The position numbers and the translations under genes were made by a program. Of a DNA stretch of 64,000 bases, positions 45,100-53,972 are shown one piece after another. The first letter of the stretch is position 1, and each line of letters starts with the position of its first letter. The notes beneath the pieces are model-generated. The model was not told the origin of the DNA and ran no database searches. It saw only the letters and a list, made by a program, of their open reading frames with translations. Source of the stretch: Desulfocapsaceae bacterium (lineage in GTDB: Bacteria; Desulfobacterota; Desulfobulbia; Desulfobulbales; Desulfocapsaceae); assembly GCA_031292275.1 (NCBI GenBank), contig JARLHL010000041.1, forward strand, positions 1 through 64,000, read 5' to 3'.

Positions 45100-45729
45100 A
45101 TGAAATCAAAGATGGTCCTTATGGCGATTGTGTTGGCGTCAACAATGGCAATAACGGGATTGCAGCAGGCATCAGCCCGCGGAGTCGGTTATCAGGGCGA
45201 TACACCCCGGCACAGCCACAAACTGGATGACGCCAGTAAGGCAAAGTTAGAGAAATTCCTCACCGACAACAAGGATCTCCGCAAGAAGATAGCGATGAAG
45301 AAGGCAGAAGAATCTGCCCTGGTCCGCAGTGAGACGCCGAATGTCGAGGCCGTTAAAATGGCGGCCGGAGAACTGTTTGACCTGAAATCCACATTAAGAG
45401 AAAATGCTGTGAATGCCGGCCTGTTCGCCTCCATGCACAGAGAGGGTAAAGAGGGCAAGACGGAAAATTGGCACGAAAAATTCGTGAAGTTCTTCGCGGA
45501 TACCAAAGATTTGAGAAAACAAATCGCTCAGGATAAAGCCGTAAAACGGGCCCTGATGCACAGCCGGACCCCCGATCCTCTGGCTGTCATCAAAATCGCA
45601 GGCGAGCTGTTTGATTTGAAGAGCAGTCTCCATGATAAGGCTGTTGCCGCCGGACTGCCCCGTTTTAATATGAGGCATCATGGTAACATGTGTCATCGCG
45701 GCCATAATTATGGTATGATGAATTTTTAG
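45100..45729 (+). CDS. exported ZraP/Spy-like protein with internal duplication
   Basis: The 209-residue product has a signal peptide (about 1-27, ending ASA). Two copies of a helical unit of about 60 residues follow, each with F-x-DxKDLRKxIA, a TPxxxAVxxAAGELFDLKS stretch and AxxAGL. The pattern resembles the zinc resistance-associated protein ZraP and Spy/CpxP-type periplasmic chaperones. The C-terminus is histidine-, methionine- and cysteine-rich (MRHHGNMCHRGHNYGMM), suggesting metal binding. TGGAGG lies before the ATG. Confidence 0.72.
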   Translation: MKSKMVLMAIVLASTMAITGLQQASARGVGYQGDTPRHSHKLDDASKAKLEKFLTDNKDLRKKIAMKKAEESALVRSETPNVEAVKMAAGELFDLKSTLRENAVNAGLFASMHREGKEGKTENWHEKFVKFFADTKDLRKQIAQDKAVKRALMHSRTPDPLAVIKIAGELFDLKSSLHDKAVAAGLPRFNMRHHGNMCHRGHNYGMMNF

Positions 45730-46074
45730 GCAAATACCCTATGAGTAACAGCTCTGACGTAAAATAATAGAAAAATCAGTACATTCAGGTATGTTTCCCT
45801 TGAAATATACAGCCGGATGCCCGAACCGTCGCAGCGGATTGCAGCGCAGGCCTCCGGTCCGGGTTGCCCAGAGTACAGAGCGCAAGCAATCCTTTCGCTC
45901 CTGATTCATAAAGGGGAGCAAACCGGCCATGACTGCTATAGTTTTAGCGGGGCGCGAAAGCCGACAAGGATTGCCGGAACAAAAAGCCGGATTTAAAGTA
46001 GAACCTCTTGCCCGAACGCATACTGTCGGGCCTTTTGCAAAAGTATTAATTTTACACCTCAATAGAGGAAAAAC
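45730..46074. other. intergenic region
   Basis: 345 bases without a supportable gene. Short GC-rich complementary segments occur (GGATTGC at several points), but no defined terminator with a T-tract and no repeat copy. Confidence 0.3.
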
Positions 46075-46734
46075 ATGAAACACTACAGGCAGTTTTTAGC
46101 AATGGCGCTGATCGGATTATCGGTGTCCGGTTGCATGACCCCGCAGGGAAGACCCGATAACACTGCAAACGGAGCATTAGCAGGTGGAGCCATGGGGGCT
46201 ATCATAGGCAGCACAACCAGGAATCCCGGTGCCGGTGCAGCCGTCGGCGCAGCTGTCGGCGCGGTAGCGGGCGGCGCTATCGGCCACAGTGTGGATCAGG
46301 CCCAGGAGATCCAGGATGCGCGCTACGCCCAGGCTCAGCAGCAGGCCCAGCAGCAGACTCTGACCCTTGAGGATGTCGTGGCCATGTCCAGAGCCAGGAT
46401 TGGTGATGAGATCATCATCAGTCAGATCAGGAACTCCCGGACGGTGTACCGCCTTACATCAAGGGACATTATTGATCTTAAAAGAGCCGGGGTCAGCGAT
46501 AGGGTCGTCGATGTCATGATCAACACTCCTTCTGAAGTCAATTCCGTTCCAACCGCAAGTGTACCAACCGCAGCCATGCCTGCTCCCCTTGTAGAGCCGG
46601 TCATCGTGGCTCCGGGACCGGGCTATTTATGGGTGGGTGGAAGCTGGCTCTGGCTTAACGGCGGGTGGAGATGGCGTCACGGATACTGGCGAGGCGGGCC
46701 GGGATATTACCATGGATACGGTCGTCGCTGGTAG
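46075..46734 (+). CDS. glycine-zipper outer-membrane lipoprotein
   Basis: The 219-residue product has a lipoprotein signal (LIGLSVSGC). A glycine-zipper segment follows (NGALAGGAMGAIIGS and GAGAAVGAAVGAVAGGAIGHSVD, about 35-80), then a glutamine-rich helix, a domain with ARIGDEIIISQIRNS, and a C-terminal YxWxxG-like tail rich in W, G, H and Y. This arrangement matches small stress-related lipoproteins of the outer membrane. AGAGGAAAA precedes the ATG. Confidence 0.75.
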   Translation: MKHYRQFLAMALIGLSVSGCMTPQGRPDNTANGALAGGAMGAIIGSTTRNPGAGAAVGAAVGAVAGGAIGHSVDQAQEIQDARYAQAQQQAQQQTLTLEDVVAMSRARIGDEIIISQIRNSRTVYRLTSRDIIDLKRAGVSDRVVDVMINTPSEVNSVPTASVPTAAMPAPLVEPVIVAPGPGYLWVGGSWLWLNGGWRWRHGYWRGGPGYYHGYGRRW

Positions 46735-46790
46735 AACGTCCACAGCCAGGTAATCAGATTCAACAATACATTCTTGCCAGGCTCTTTAGA

Positions 46791-46824
46791 CCGCCTTGCC
46801 GGGGAACGCCCTCCGGCAAGGCGG
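46791..46824 (+). terminator. hairpin after the glycine-zipper lipoprotein
   Basis: CCGCCTTGCCGG and CCGGCAAGGCGG form a perfect 12-bp stem with a ten-base loop, 56 bases after the stop. Only TGATTT follows, so termination is plausible but not certain. Confidence 0.5.
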
Positions 46825-46919
46825 TGATTTCCCGGACCGTCGCGGATCCAGCCAACGGGAGAAAGTTTTCTGCTGTCGCTGACACATCGGATGGTTTCAA
46901 ACTCAGCAGAGAGCGTGCT

Positions 46920-47789
46920 ATGCGTTTTGCCATTGCTGCAGCAGATCGGTATCTGGGCGTTTTCGAGACCTTTGTCAATACCGGATGGAAGCCGGTCAAG
47001 CTGTTCACCATGCCGGTGGCCACGGCCATTGACAATCATCAGGCTGTTTCCGCTTTTGCAGAGCGGCACCATCTCCCCATCCAGCTCTCCCGGATCACTC
47101 AGCGCGATTTCCATGAACTTCAGGAAATGCAATGCGATGCGCTCATAGTAGCCTGCTATGGATGGCGCATAGGCGACTGGCAGCCTTTCCTGAAATATGC
47201 CGTAAATTTTCATAGTTCCCCCCTGCCCGATGGCCGAGGCCCCTATCCCCTGCACCAGGCAATTCTCGAAAACCGCCCGAGTTGGGGGATCACCTGCCAT
47301 CGCCTTGCCGATGAATTCGACACAGGCGATATAATGGCCGCGGAGATCTTTCCGTTGCAACACGACGAATGCCACGAAAGTCTTGATCTCAAGCTGCAGA
47401 TGGCCGCAAAAAAACTGGCCGCACAGGTAGCAGAACGGTTTGTTGAACTGTGGAATCAGGCCAGACCGCAGACAGACGGCAGTTATTGGTTCCAAAAGCC
47501 GCTGGAAGAGCGCGTCATCGATTTCCAAAGACCCGTTGAAGATATCATACGGCACGTCAGGGCCTTTGGAGCGACTGAATCCGTGGCAAATATCAACGGG
47601 ACCTGGCTGGTGGTCAAACAGGCCGTCGGCTGGTCCGAGTTACACGATCACCCCCCGGGAACTGTCGTGCATGTCAACAACCGGACCATTGTCGTGGCGG
47701 CCCTTGATGGCTATATTGGCCTTCTGGAGCCCGATATCATGCGGCCGGATCTTGCTGCCGGGCTCCCGCATATTGGGGGAAAAGCATAA
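46920..47789 (+). CDS. formyltransferase-family protein
   Basis: The 289-residue protein has the methionyl-tRNA formyltransferase fold: an N-terminal Rossmann part (MRFAIAAADRYLGVFETFVNTG), the active-site stretch NFHSSPLPDGRGPYPLHQAI (NxHxS-LP-RG) and DEFDTGDIM with the catalytic aspartate. A C-terminal OB-like part starts at about 200 (WFQKPLEERVIDFQRP). Both Asn-His and Asp catalytic residues are present. It could transfer formyl from 10-formyl-THF to a sugar amine or other amine; the core Fmt is normally with def, which is absent here. An in-frame extension upstream was not used because the ATG at 46920 matches the fold start. Confidence 0.78.
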   Translation: MRFAIAAADRYLGVFETFVNTGWKPVKLFTMPVATAIDNHQAVSAFAERHHLPIQLSRITQRDFHELQEMQCDALIVACYGWRIGDWQPFLKYAVNFHSSPLPDGRGPYPLHQAILENRPSWGITCHRLADEFDTGDIMAAEIFPLQHDECHESLDLKLQMAAKKLAAQVAERFVELWNQARPQTDGSYWFQKPLEERVIDFQRPVEDIIRHVRAFGATESVANINGTWLVVKQAVGWSELHDHPPGTVVHVNNRTIVVAALDGYIGLLEPDIMRPDLAAGLPHIGGKA

Positions 47790-47855
47790 TTTTCCATAAA
47801 AATAAGCCCCATAAACCGCGTGCAGGACCTCTGAAGTGCACAGTCTTGAAACCGC

Positions 47856-48740
47856 TTATATGGAATATGCGTCGGCTTCTGCACTGTCCTTGAGGGTATT
47901 ACGGAAATCGTGGGCGGGATAGGTGCCCAGATGGACCACCCGCTTGGCAAAGAAACCGAGTTCCTCAAAGGCCAGCTGCAGAGAGTCCTCATGGATGTGT
48001 CCCTCGACATCGGCAAAAAAGCGGGCGACATTGAAATGCTTGTCCACATAGCTCTCCAGCTTCACCATCTGTACGCCGTTGGTGGCAAATCCCCCCAGCG
48101 CCTTATAAAGGGCGGCGGGAATATTGCGGACCTCAAAGCAAAAGCTGGTCAGATACTGCCGCCCGCGTTCCAGCGGCGGGATGCTGTTCTCCCGTGAGAA
48201 GACCAGAAAGCGGGTGGTGTTGTGGGCAGCGTCCTGAACGTCTGTCTTTAAAATTTCAAGTTTATAGATCTGTGCCGCAAGATCGGAACCGATGGCGGCC
48301 TGGGTCTTGTCCTGCCACTTGCGGATATCGGATGCGGCCTTGGCGGTATCGGCAACCACATGCTTGTTGAGCCGGAGTTCCTCGATGATCTTCCTGCACT
48401 GCGGCAGGGCGTGGATATGGCTGTGCACGTCGGTCAGATCCTCCAGCCGGGCACCGGGGAGTCCCAGCAGGCAATGTCGGATCTGCTGAAAATGCTCCCT
48501 GATGATATACAGTTCCCCATTGGGGATGAGATGGTGGACATCCGCCACCCGTCCCGCCAGGGTATTATCCACCGGAATCATGGCCAGATCCGCCTTTTTT
48601 TCCCGAACGGCCTGGAAGGCCGCCTCGAAGGAGACGCTGGGAAGGGTCTCCAGGGCGGGATAGACCATCCGGCAGGCCAGATCTGAATAGCTCCCGGACA
48701 TCCCCTGAAAGGCAATTGTCCTGAAATGTTGGTCCTTCAT
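47856..48740 (-). CDS. pheA: prephenate dehydratase
   Basis: The 294-residue monofunctional enzyme converts prephenate to phenylpyruvate. The catalytic domain shows IAFQGMSGSYSDLA, ADLAMIPVDNTLAGRV, AAIGSDLAAQIY and the essential TRF in HNTTRFLVF. The C-terminal ACT domain (about 195-275) has PAALYKALGGFATNGVQMVKLES for phenylalanine control. No chorismate mutase domain is fused. A TTG nine bases upstream is in frame, but spacing from AAGG favours the ATG at 48740. Confidence 0.92.
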   Translation of the reverse strand: MKDQHFRTIAFQGMSGSYSDLACRMVYPALETLPSVSFEAAFQAVREKKADLAMIPVDNTLAGRVADVHHLIPNGELYIIREHFQQIRHCLLGLPGARLEDLTDVHSHIHALPQCRKIIEELRLNKHVVADTAKAASDIRKWQDKTQAAIGSDLAAQIYKLEILKTDVQDAAHNTTRFLVFSRENSIPPLERGRQYLTSFCFEVRNIPAALYKALGGFATNGVQMVKLESYVDKHFNVARFFADVEGHIHEDSLQLAFEELGFFAKRVVHLGTYPAHDFRNTLKDSAEADAYSI

Positions 48741-48780
48741 ATTCTGCAAGCCTTTATTTTTTGTATAATCCAGAGAGGGG

Positions 48781-49887
48781 TCATGTCTCCTTCGGCCTCT
48801 CCAGCCCCAGAGGAGCCAAAACCCGGCCGTCGAAACGGCTCAGAATCACCTCATCCGGCTCATCGCCTATCGTTCGGGAGATTGTCCTGATCTCCTCAGC
48901 CAGTCGCTGATTTCTGCTGCGGCATGACCTGCGCGCCTCCTCGATATGCGCCCAGTCCCGGTCGGCCTGAAACTGCTGCCAGGCCGGACGGATCTCCGGG
49001 AAGAGCCTGTCCCGCAAGCCATCAAGGAAGGTCAGATAAAACGCCAGGGACGTATCCCGCTCCTCGCCTGCCATATACGCCAGGGGGCCGCGCGGGTCGG
49101 TATCGGCCATAATGTCCTTGACGGCCCGGCTGACAAACTCAAAAGCCGAGCCGGGAAAATGGCCGATGACGCCCTGCAGGGAAGCCGCATCCAGCTCCGT
49201 CTGCAGGATCTCGCCGATCTCGTGATAGATAAAGAGGTTCATCTCCTGATCGACCATCCTGTCCAGCGACAATTTAAATCCTTCCCGGTCCAGGACGCCG
49301 TCTTTATAGACACCGTAGGACCGCAGGGCATATTGCAGGGAATCACGGCAGGAGGAACGCACATCCTGGATCTGATCCCAGAAGAAGTAGCGCAGGGAAT
49401 CTCTTCTGATAATGATCTGGCCATCTTGGACCATGGCAAAGGGGCTGGCCATTTCCCGCGCCCATTCCCTGCCCAAAATCCGGATGGGACAGCCCTCGCG
49501 ACTGCGCGCCTCAATCTCCTCGGCGAGGAAAAAAACAGTCTTCATCGACCGCCCGTAACCAGCACCGTAGACCAGCCCGCTGCCGTCGAGCGCGGCATTA
49601 ACCTCCTCCACCGCCAGCGGATCCAGCGCCTTCCCTGAAACTGAAAGCCTGCGAAAAGACTCACCGGCCATCCCTGCCCAGGAGTGCTCCTTCATGTCAA
49701 TCCAGTCAAGGAGATCCGCCGATTCGGGCTCTTCCCAGGGCTGAAGGCCCCTTTCCCATTTGTAGAGATTGCGGAGTTTCAGGACCATGGTGCACATGGA
49801 ATAGATATCATGATCCAGGGCATCTGAAATATCACAGTTGCGCTGAATATCCTGCATGAATACTCTATGATCAAAAAACAAAGGCAT
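48781..49887 (-). CDS. Sfum_1244-type protein of unknown function
   Basis: The product (368 residues from this start) resembles, as I recall, the Sfum_1244 family found mainly in sulfate reducers and relatives. Segments include QRNCDISDALDHDIYSMC, LRNLYKWERGLQPWEEP, GYGRSMKTVFFLAE, GREWARE and FIYHEIGEI. The HEIGE motif looks like a metalloprotease-type or metal-binding HExxE. No signal peptide or membrane helix is seen. The start is undecided between 49923, 49887 and 49857; none has a strong ribosome binding site. It is upstream of pheA on the same strand with a 40-base gap. Confidence 0.65.
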   Translation of the reverse strand: MPLFFDHRVFMQDIQRNCDISDALDHDIYSMCTMVLKLRNLYKWERGLQPWEEPESADLLDWIDMKEHSWAGMAGESFRRLSVSGKALDPLAVEEVNAALDGSGLVYGAGYGRSMKTVFFLAEEIEARSREGCPIRILGREWAREMASPFAMVQDGQIIIRRDSLRYFFWDQIQDVRSSCRDSLQYALRSYGVYKDGVLDREGFKLSLDRMVDQEMNLFIYHEIGEILQTELDAASLQGVIGHFPGSAFEFVSRAVKDIMADTDPRGPLAYMAGEERDTSLAFYLTFLDGLRDRLFPEIRPAWQQFQADRDWAHIEEARRSCRSRNQRLAEEIRTISRTIGDEPDEVILSRFDGRVLAPLGLERPKET

Positions 49888-50113
49888 GATAGCGTGACCG
49901 TGAACTGCTGATAATTCTGACATACGACTGTTCCGGACCGGCATCGATCCGGCTGCCACATACTATAGGCATTAAACCAAAATTCGCCCCAAGATTAAAC
50001 AGAAAAGACCGGCGGCAGCCAGACATCTTCATGGATTGAATGGACAACATTTCATGTCTTGCAGTATATGGTAGAAAAAGGCTGTCATTTCTTGATAAAC
50101 AATGAGGTTTCCC

Positions 50114-52225
50114 ATGGATATCCGCAAGACCCGCACACCCCTGCTTGACTCCGGCGAGCCGGAGCAGAAACGCACTGAAATCCTGGAATACTTTCACAAA
50201 ACCTTCGATATCGACGAACGCCTGTATGAAACGCTGCGAGATAACGAGACCTTCTTGCTGCGCGCCGATCCCCTTCGCCACCCACTGATCTTCTATTACG
50301 GCCATACCGCCACCTTCTTCATCAACAAGCTGACCATTGCCCGGCTGCTTGAGACCCGGATAAACCCCGCCTTCGAGTCGATGTTCGCCGTGGGTGTCGA
50401 TGAGATGTCCTGGGACGATCTTGATGAGCGGCACTATGACTGGCCGCCCCCGCAGGCGGTGAAGGCCTATCGGGATCAGGTCCGCGAACTGGTTGACGCC
50501 CTGATCCGCCGCCTGCCACTCTCCCTGCCCATCGGCTGGGAAAACCCCTTCTGGGCCATCATGATGGCAATCGAGCATGAACGGATTCATCTGGAGACCT
50601 CCTCGGTGCTGATCCGCCAGCTGCCCATCGACCAGGTGGTGGCCCATCCATTCTGGGAGATCTGCCCTGAATCCGGCGAGCCGCCGGAAAACCGGCTCAT
50701 CGCCGTTGAAGGCGGCAAGATCAGCCTCGGCAAACCAGCGGGACATCCGCTCTACGGCTGGGACAATGAATACGGCCTCCATCAGGCTGAGGTCACCGGT
50801 TTTAAAGCCGGGCAGTATCTGGTCTCCAACCGCGAATTCCTTGAGTTTATTGAGGCGGGAGGCTACGGCAACCGGAGCTGGTGGACGGAAGAAGGCTGGA
50901 GCTGGCGTACCTTCCGCCAGGCCACCCATCCCCTTTTCTGGATCAGCCGCCAGGACGGCAGCTGGGGGCTGCGGACCATGCTGAGCATAATTGACCTGCC
51001 CTGGAACTGGCCGGTCGAGGTCAACCAGCTGGAGGCCAAGGCCTTCTGCAACTGGAAGGCAGAGCAGACCGGCCTGCCGATCCGGCTGCCCAGCGAAGAT
51101 GAATGGATGCACCTGCACGGGCTGGCCCGCGTTCCGGACCAGCCCGACTGGGGCCAGGCGCCGGGCAATATCAACCTGGAGCAGTGGAGTTCCCCTTGCC
51201 CCACGGACCGCTTCAGGTTCGGTGATTTTTACGACATCGTGGGGAATGTCTGGCAGTGGACCGAGACCCCGATCTATCCCTTCCACGGCTTTGCCGTACA
51301 TCCCTGGTATGACGATTTCTCCACGCCGACCTTCGATACCCGCCACAACCTGATCAAGGGCGGCTCGTGGATATCCACCGGCAATGAGGCGACGGCCGCC
51401 GCCCGCTATGCCTTCAGGCGACATTTTTTTCAGCACGCGGGCTTCCGCTATATAGCAAGCGCATCCCCGGTCGCCCTGTATCAGGATCAGTATGAGACCG
51501 ACAGGCTGGCCGCCCAGTATTGCGAGGCCCACTACGGCGGAGAACATTTCGGCGTGGCCAACTATCCGGCGACCTGCACCGCTATCTGTCTTGAGATGAT
51601 GCAGGGAAAAAGCCTGGGGCATGCGCTGGATCTAGGATGCTCGGTAGGCCGGGCCGCCTTCGAGCTTGCCAAAGGCGGCTTTGCCCGCGTCACCGGTCTG
51701 GATTTTTCCACCCGTTTCTTCCGTCTGGCCGCCCGGATGCAGGAAGAGGGATACCTGCGCTACGCCTTTCCCGAGGAAGGCGAGATCTTCTCCTACCATG
51801 AGGTGGCGCTTTCAGACCTTGGCCTTGACGCCATACGCGGCCGGGTCGGGTTTTTTCAGGCAGATGCCTGTAATCTTCCCGTGAAATTCACCGGCTACGA
51901 CCTAGTGCTGGCGGCCAACCTGATTGACCGCCTCTACGCGCCCCGGGCCTTCCTGACAGGCATCCACAAACGTATGAATCCGGGCGGGATCCTGGTGATC
52001 TCTTCACCCTACACCTGGCAGGAGGAATTCACCAGGAAGGAGGAATGGCTGGGCGGCTATAAACGGGATGGGGAGAACGTCACCGGCCTTGATGGTCTGG
52101 AGGCGGCGCTGGCCCCGCATTTCCGCAGGCTGGGCGAGGCCCGGGATATACCCTTTGTTCTCCGGGAGACCGGGCGCAAGTTTCAACACTCCATCGCCCA
52201 GCTTACCATATGGGAGCTGCGATGA
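50114..52225 (+). CDS. ovoA: 5-histidylcysteine sulfoxide synthase with methyltransferase domain
   Basis: The 703-residue protein has the three OvoA parts. The N-terminal DinB-like domain (about 20-170) carries the iron ligands H64 (YYGHTATFFINKL), H155 and H159 in HERIHLE, the HX3HXE motif. A formylglycine-generating-enzyme-like domain (about 200-465) has EVTGFKAGQYLVSNREFLEF, DIVGNVWQWTETP and LIKGGSWIS. A C-terminal methyltransferase (about 500-700) has ALDLGCSVGRAAFE and FFQADACNLP. It joins cysteine to histidine oxidatively and methylates the imidazole in ovothiol A synthesis. The reaction uses O2, notable in a presumed anaerobe. The ATG at 50114 has GAGG six bases upstream. The stop overlaps ovoB (ATGA). 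Confidence 0.93.
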   Translation: MDIRKTRTPLLDSGEPEQKRTEILEYFHKTFDIDERLYETLRDNETFLLRADPLRHPLIFYYGHTATFFINKLTIARLLETRINPAFESMFAVGVDEMSWDDLDERHYDWPPPQAVKAYRDQVRELVDALIRRLPLSLPIGWENPFWAIMMAIEHERIHLETSSVLIRQLPIDQVVAHPFWEICPESGEPPENRLIAVEGGKISLGKPAGHPLYGWDNEYGLHQAEVTGFKAGQYLVSNREFLEFIEAGGYGNRSWWTEEGWSWRTFRQATHPLFWISRQDGSWGLRTMLSIIDLPWNWPVEVNQLEAKAFCNWKAEQTGLPIRLPSEDEWMHLHGLARVPDQPDWGQAPGNINLEQWSSPCPTDRFRFGDFYDIVGNVWQWTETPIYPFHGFAVHPWYDDFSTPTFDTRHNLIKGGSWISTGNEATAAARYAFRRHFFQHAGFRYIASASPVALYQDQYETDRLAAQYCEAHYGGEHFGVANYPATCTAICLEMMQGKSLGHALDLGCSVGRAAFELAKGGFARVTGLDFSTRFFRLAARMQEEGYLRYAFPEEGEIFSYHEVALSDLGLDAIRGRVGFFQADACNLPVKFTGYDLVLAANLIDRLYAPRAFLTGIHKRMNPGGILVISSPYTWQEEFTRKEEWLGGYKRDGENVTGLDGLEAALAPHFRRLGEARDIPFVLRETGRKFQHSIAQLTIWELR

Positions 52226-53445
52226 GCCCCTCTTTTGACTTCGACAGGCTGGTCGACAGGCATGGCACGGCCAGCCTGAAATGGGACAGATATCAGGGCC
52301 GCGACATCATTCCGCTGTGGGTAGCGGACATGGACTTTGCCTCCCCGCCTGCGGTCATCAAGGCCCTGCAGGCGCGGGTCGAGCACGGGATCTTCGGCTA
52401 TACCCTGCCGCCTGCGGCCCTGGAAGAGGCTGTTCAAACCATACTCAAAGAGGACCATGGCTGGGAGATTAAACGGGAATGGCTGACCTGGATCCCCGGT
52501 CTGGTCTGTGGCCTGAATGTAACCAGCCGGGCGGTGGGAGGACCAGGCGACGGGGTCCTGACCTTTACCCCTGTCTATCCCCCCTTCCTGACGGCGCCCG
52601 CCCTGGCCGGACGCACACTGGCCACGGCCCCGCTGCGGCTGGGCGGAAATCGCTGGGAGATGGACCTGGCGGCGGCGGAGCGGGCCATAGGCCCCACGAC
52701 CCGCCTGCTGCTGCTCTGCAACCCCCAGAACCCGACCGGCAGGGTCTGGTCGGAGGTAGAACTCCTGGAGGTGGCCGCGCTGGCCTGCCGCCACGACCTG
52801 ATTATCTGCTCCGATGAGATCCACTCCGGCCTGGTGCTGGATAAAAACGTCCGCCATATCCCCATGGCCGCGCTGTCGCCCGCAATCGCCAGCCGAACCA
52901 TTACCCTGAACGCCCCCAGCAAGACCTACAATATTCCCGGCCTGGGCTGCTCGTTTGCCGTGATCCCCGATTCCGGGCTGCGCCGGCAATTCAGGGAAGC
53001 CATGAACGGGATCGTCCCCCACGTCAATCTGCTGGGATTTACGGCCGCCCAGGCGGCTTATCAGGAAGGAGGGCAGTGGCGTAGCGAGCTGATCGACTAT
53101 CTCCGCGGCAATGCCGCCATGGTCCAGCAGGCCATCGACGGCATGCCCGGACTGCACAGCGTCCAGGTGGAGGCCACCTATCTGGCCTGGATCGATGCCA
53201 GGCAGACGGGTCTTGAAAACCCAGCCCAATTTTTTGAACAGGCGGGCGTCGGCCTCTCCGACGGCGGCCCCTTCGGGATGCCCGGTTTTCTTCGGCTCAA
53301 CTTCGGCTGCAGACGCGAACTCCTGGCCTGCGCCCTAAAGCGAATGCATGCGGCATTGGCGGACCATGCAGGACGGCAGGCGGAAAGCACCTCGGGAATG
53401 CATGAGGGAGATAAAGGGAAAATAAAAAAAGGAATCCAGCCATGA
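52222..53445 (+). CDS. ovoB: PLP-dependent beta-lyase, ovothiol synthesis
   Basis: The 407-residue fold-type I PLP enzyme is of the MalY/PatB type. It opens FDRLVDRHGTASLKWDRY and IPLWVADMDFASPPAVI, typical of these C-S lyases. The active-site lysine is in NAPSKTYNIPGLG, with CNPQNPTGRVWS for the cofactor pocket. In ovothiol synthesis OvoB cleaves the histidylcysteine sulfoxide to release the thiolhistidine. Its four-base overlap with ovoA makes that role likely here. GGGAG precedes the ATG at 52222. Confidence 0.88.
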   Translation: MSPSFDFDRLVDRHGTASLKWDRYQGRDIIPLWVADMDFASPPAVIKALQARVEHGIFGYTLPPAALEEAVQTILKEDHGWEIKREWLTWIPGLVCGLNVTSRAVGGPGDGVLTFTPVYPPFLTAPALAGRTLATAPLRLGGNRWEMDLAAAERAIGPTTRLLLLCNPQNPTGRVWSEVELLEVAALACRHDLIICSDEIHSGLVLDKNVRHIPMAALSPAIASRTITLNAPSKTYNIPGLGCSFAVIPDSGLRRQFREAMNGIVPHVNLLGFTAAQAAYQEGGQWRSELIDYLRGNAAMVQQAIDGMPGLHSVQVEATYLAWIDARQTGLENPAQFFEQAGVGLSDGGPFGMPGFLRLNFGCRRELLACALKRMHAALADHAGRQAESTSGMHEGDKGKIKKGIQP

Positions 53446-53867
53446 GCAAACAGCTTTCCGGCCACGTTCAGGGATATTCAGAGCACTTCATCGATTTGGC
53501 CTCCCGGACCAGCCGTCTGGGCATCCTGGCCAGCCCCGACGGCTACGGCAAGGGAGTCAGCAACTGCGGCGATACCGTCGAGCTCTACCTGTCCGTACGG
53601 GATGGACTGATACAGACTATCTTTTTTCAGATCCAAGGCTGTCTGAATACCAACGCCTGCGCCAATGCGCTGTCCGTCCTGGCGGAAGGAAAGAGCATCG
53701 CCGACGGCTGGCGGCTCCTTCCTGAAGACCTGGTGGTCTATCTGCAGACCCTGCCGCCCGACCACAGCCACTGCGCCGATCTGGTAGTGGAGGCCTTCCA
53801 CCGGGCCCTGAACGATTACAGCGCCACACGGCATGAACCGTGGCAGAAAGCCTACCTGAAACAGTAA
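53442..53867 (+). CDS. NifU-like iron-sulfur scaffold protein in the ovothiol operon
   Basis: The 141-residue product is a NifU N-terminal/IscU-like domain. Three cysteine sites fit the fold: SNCGDTVELYL (usual ACGD), IQGCLNTNACANALS (usual GCxxxxASSS) and HSHCADLVVEAFHRAL (usual HCS). It overlaps the ovoB stop by four bases (ATGA), so it is translationally part of the ovothiol operon. Its role is unknown: it could supply iron or a sulfur donor for the pathway, or be an unrelated passenger. No IscS or NifS gene is adjacent. Confidence 0.85.
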   Translation: MSKQLSGHVQGYSEHFIDLASRTSRLGILASPDGYGKGVSNCGDTVELYLSVRDGLIQTIFFQIQGCLNTNACANALSVLAEGKSIADGWRLLPEDLVVYLQTLPPDHSHCADLVVEAFHRALNDYSATRHEPWQKAYLKQ

Positions 53868-53972
53868 GAATAGAGACCCCGGAAAAAAATCAATGGGAAA
53901 ATCCTGCACCAAACCACTGGTATCCGGATGATCATCCTGCTGATACAAATTATTGATTGCGCCTCCATCGCC

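Noticed and set aside
49871-51622. 583-codon open frame on the minus strand opposite ovoA
   Set aside because: OvoA on the plus strand has intact catalytic motifs; the antisense product has no recognisable fold.
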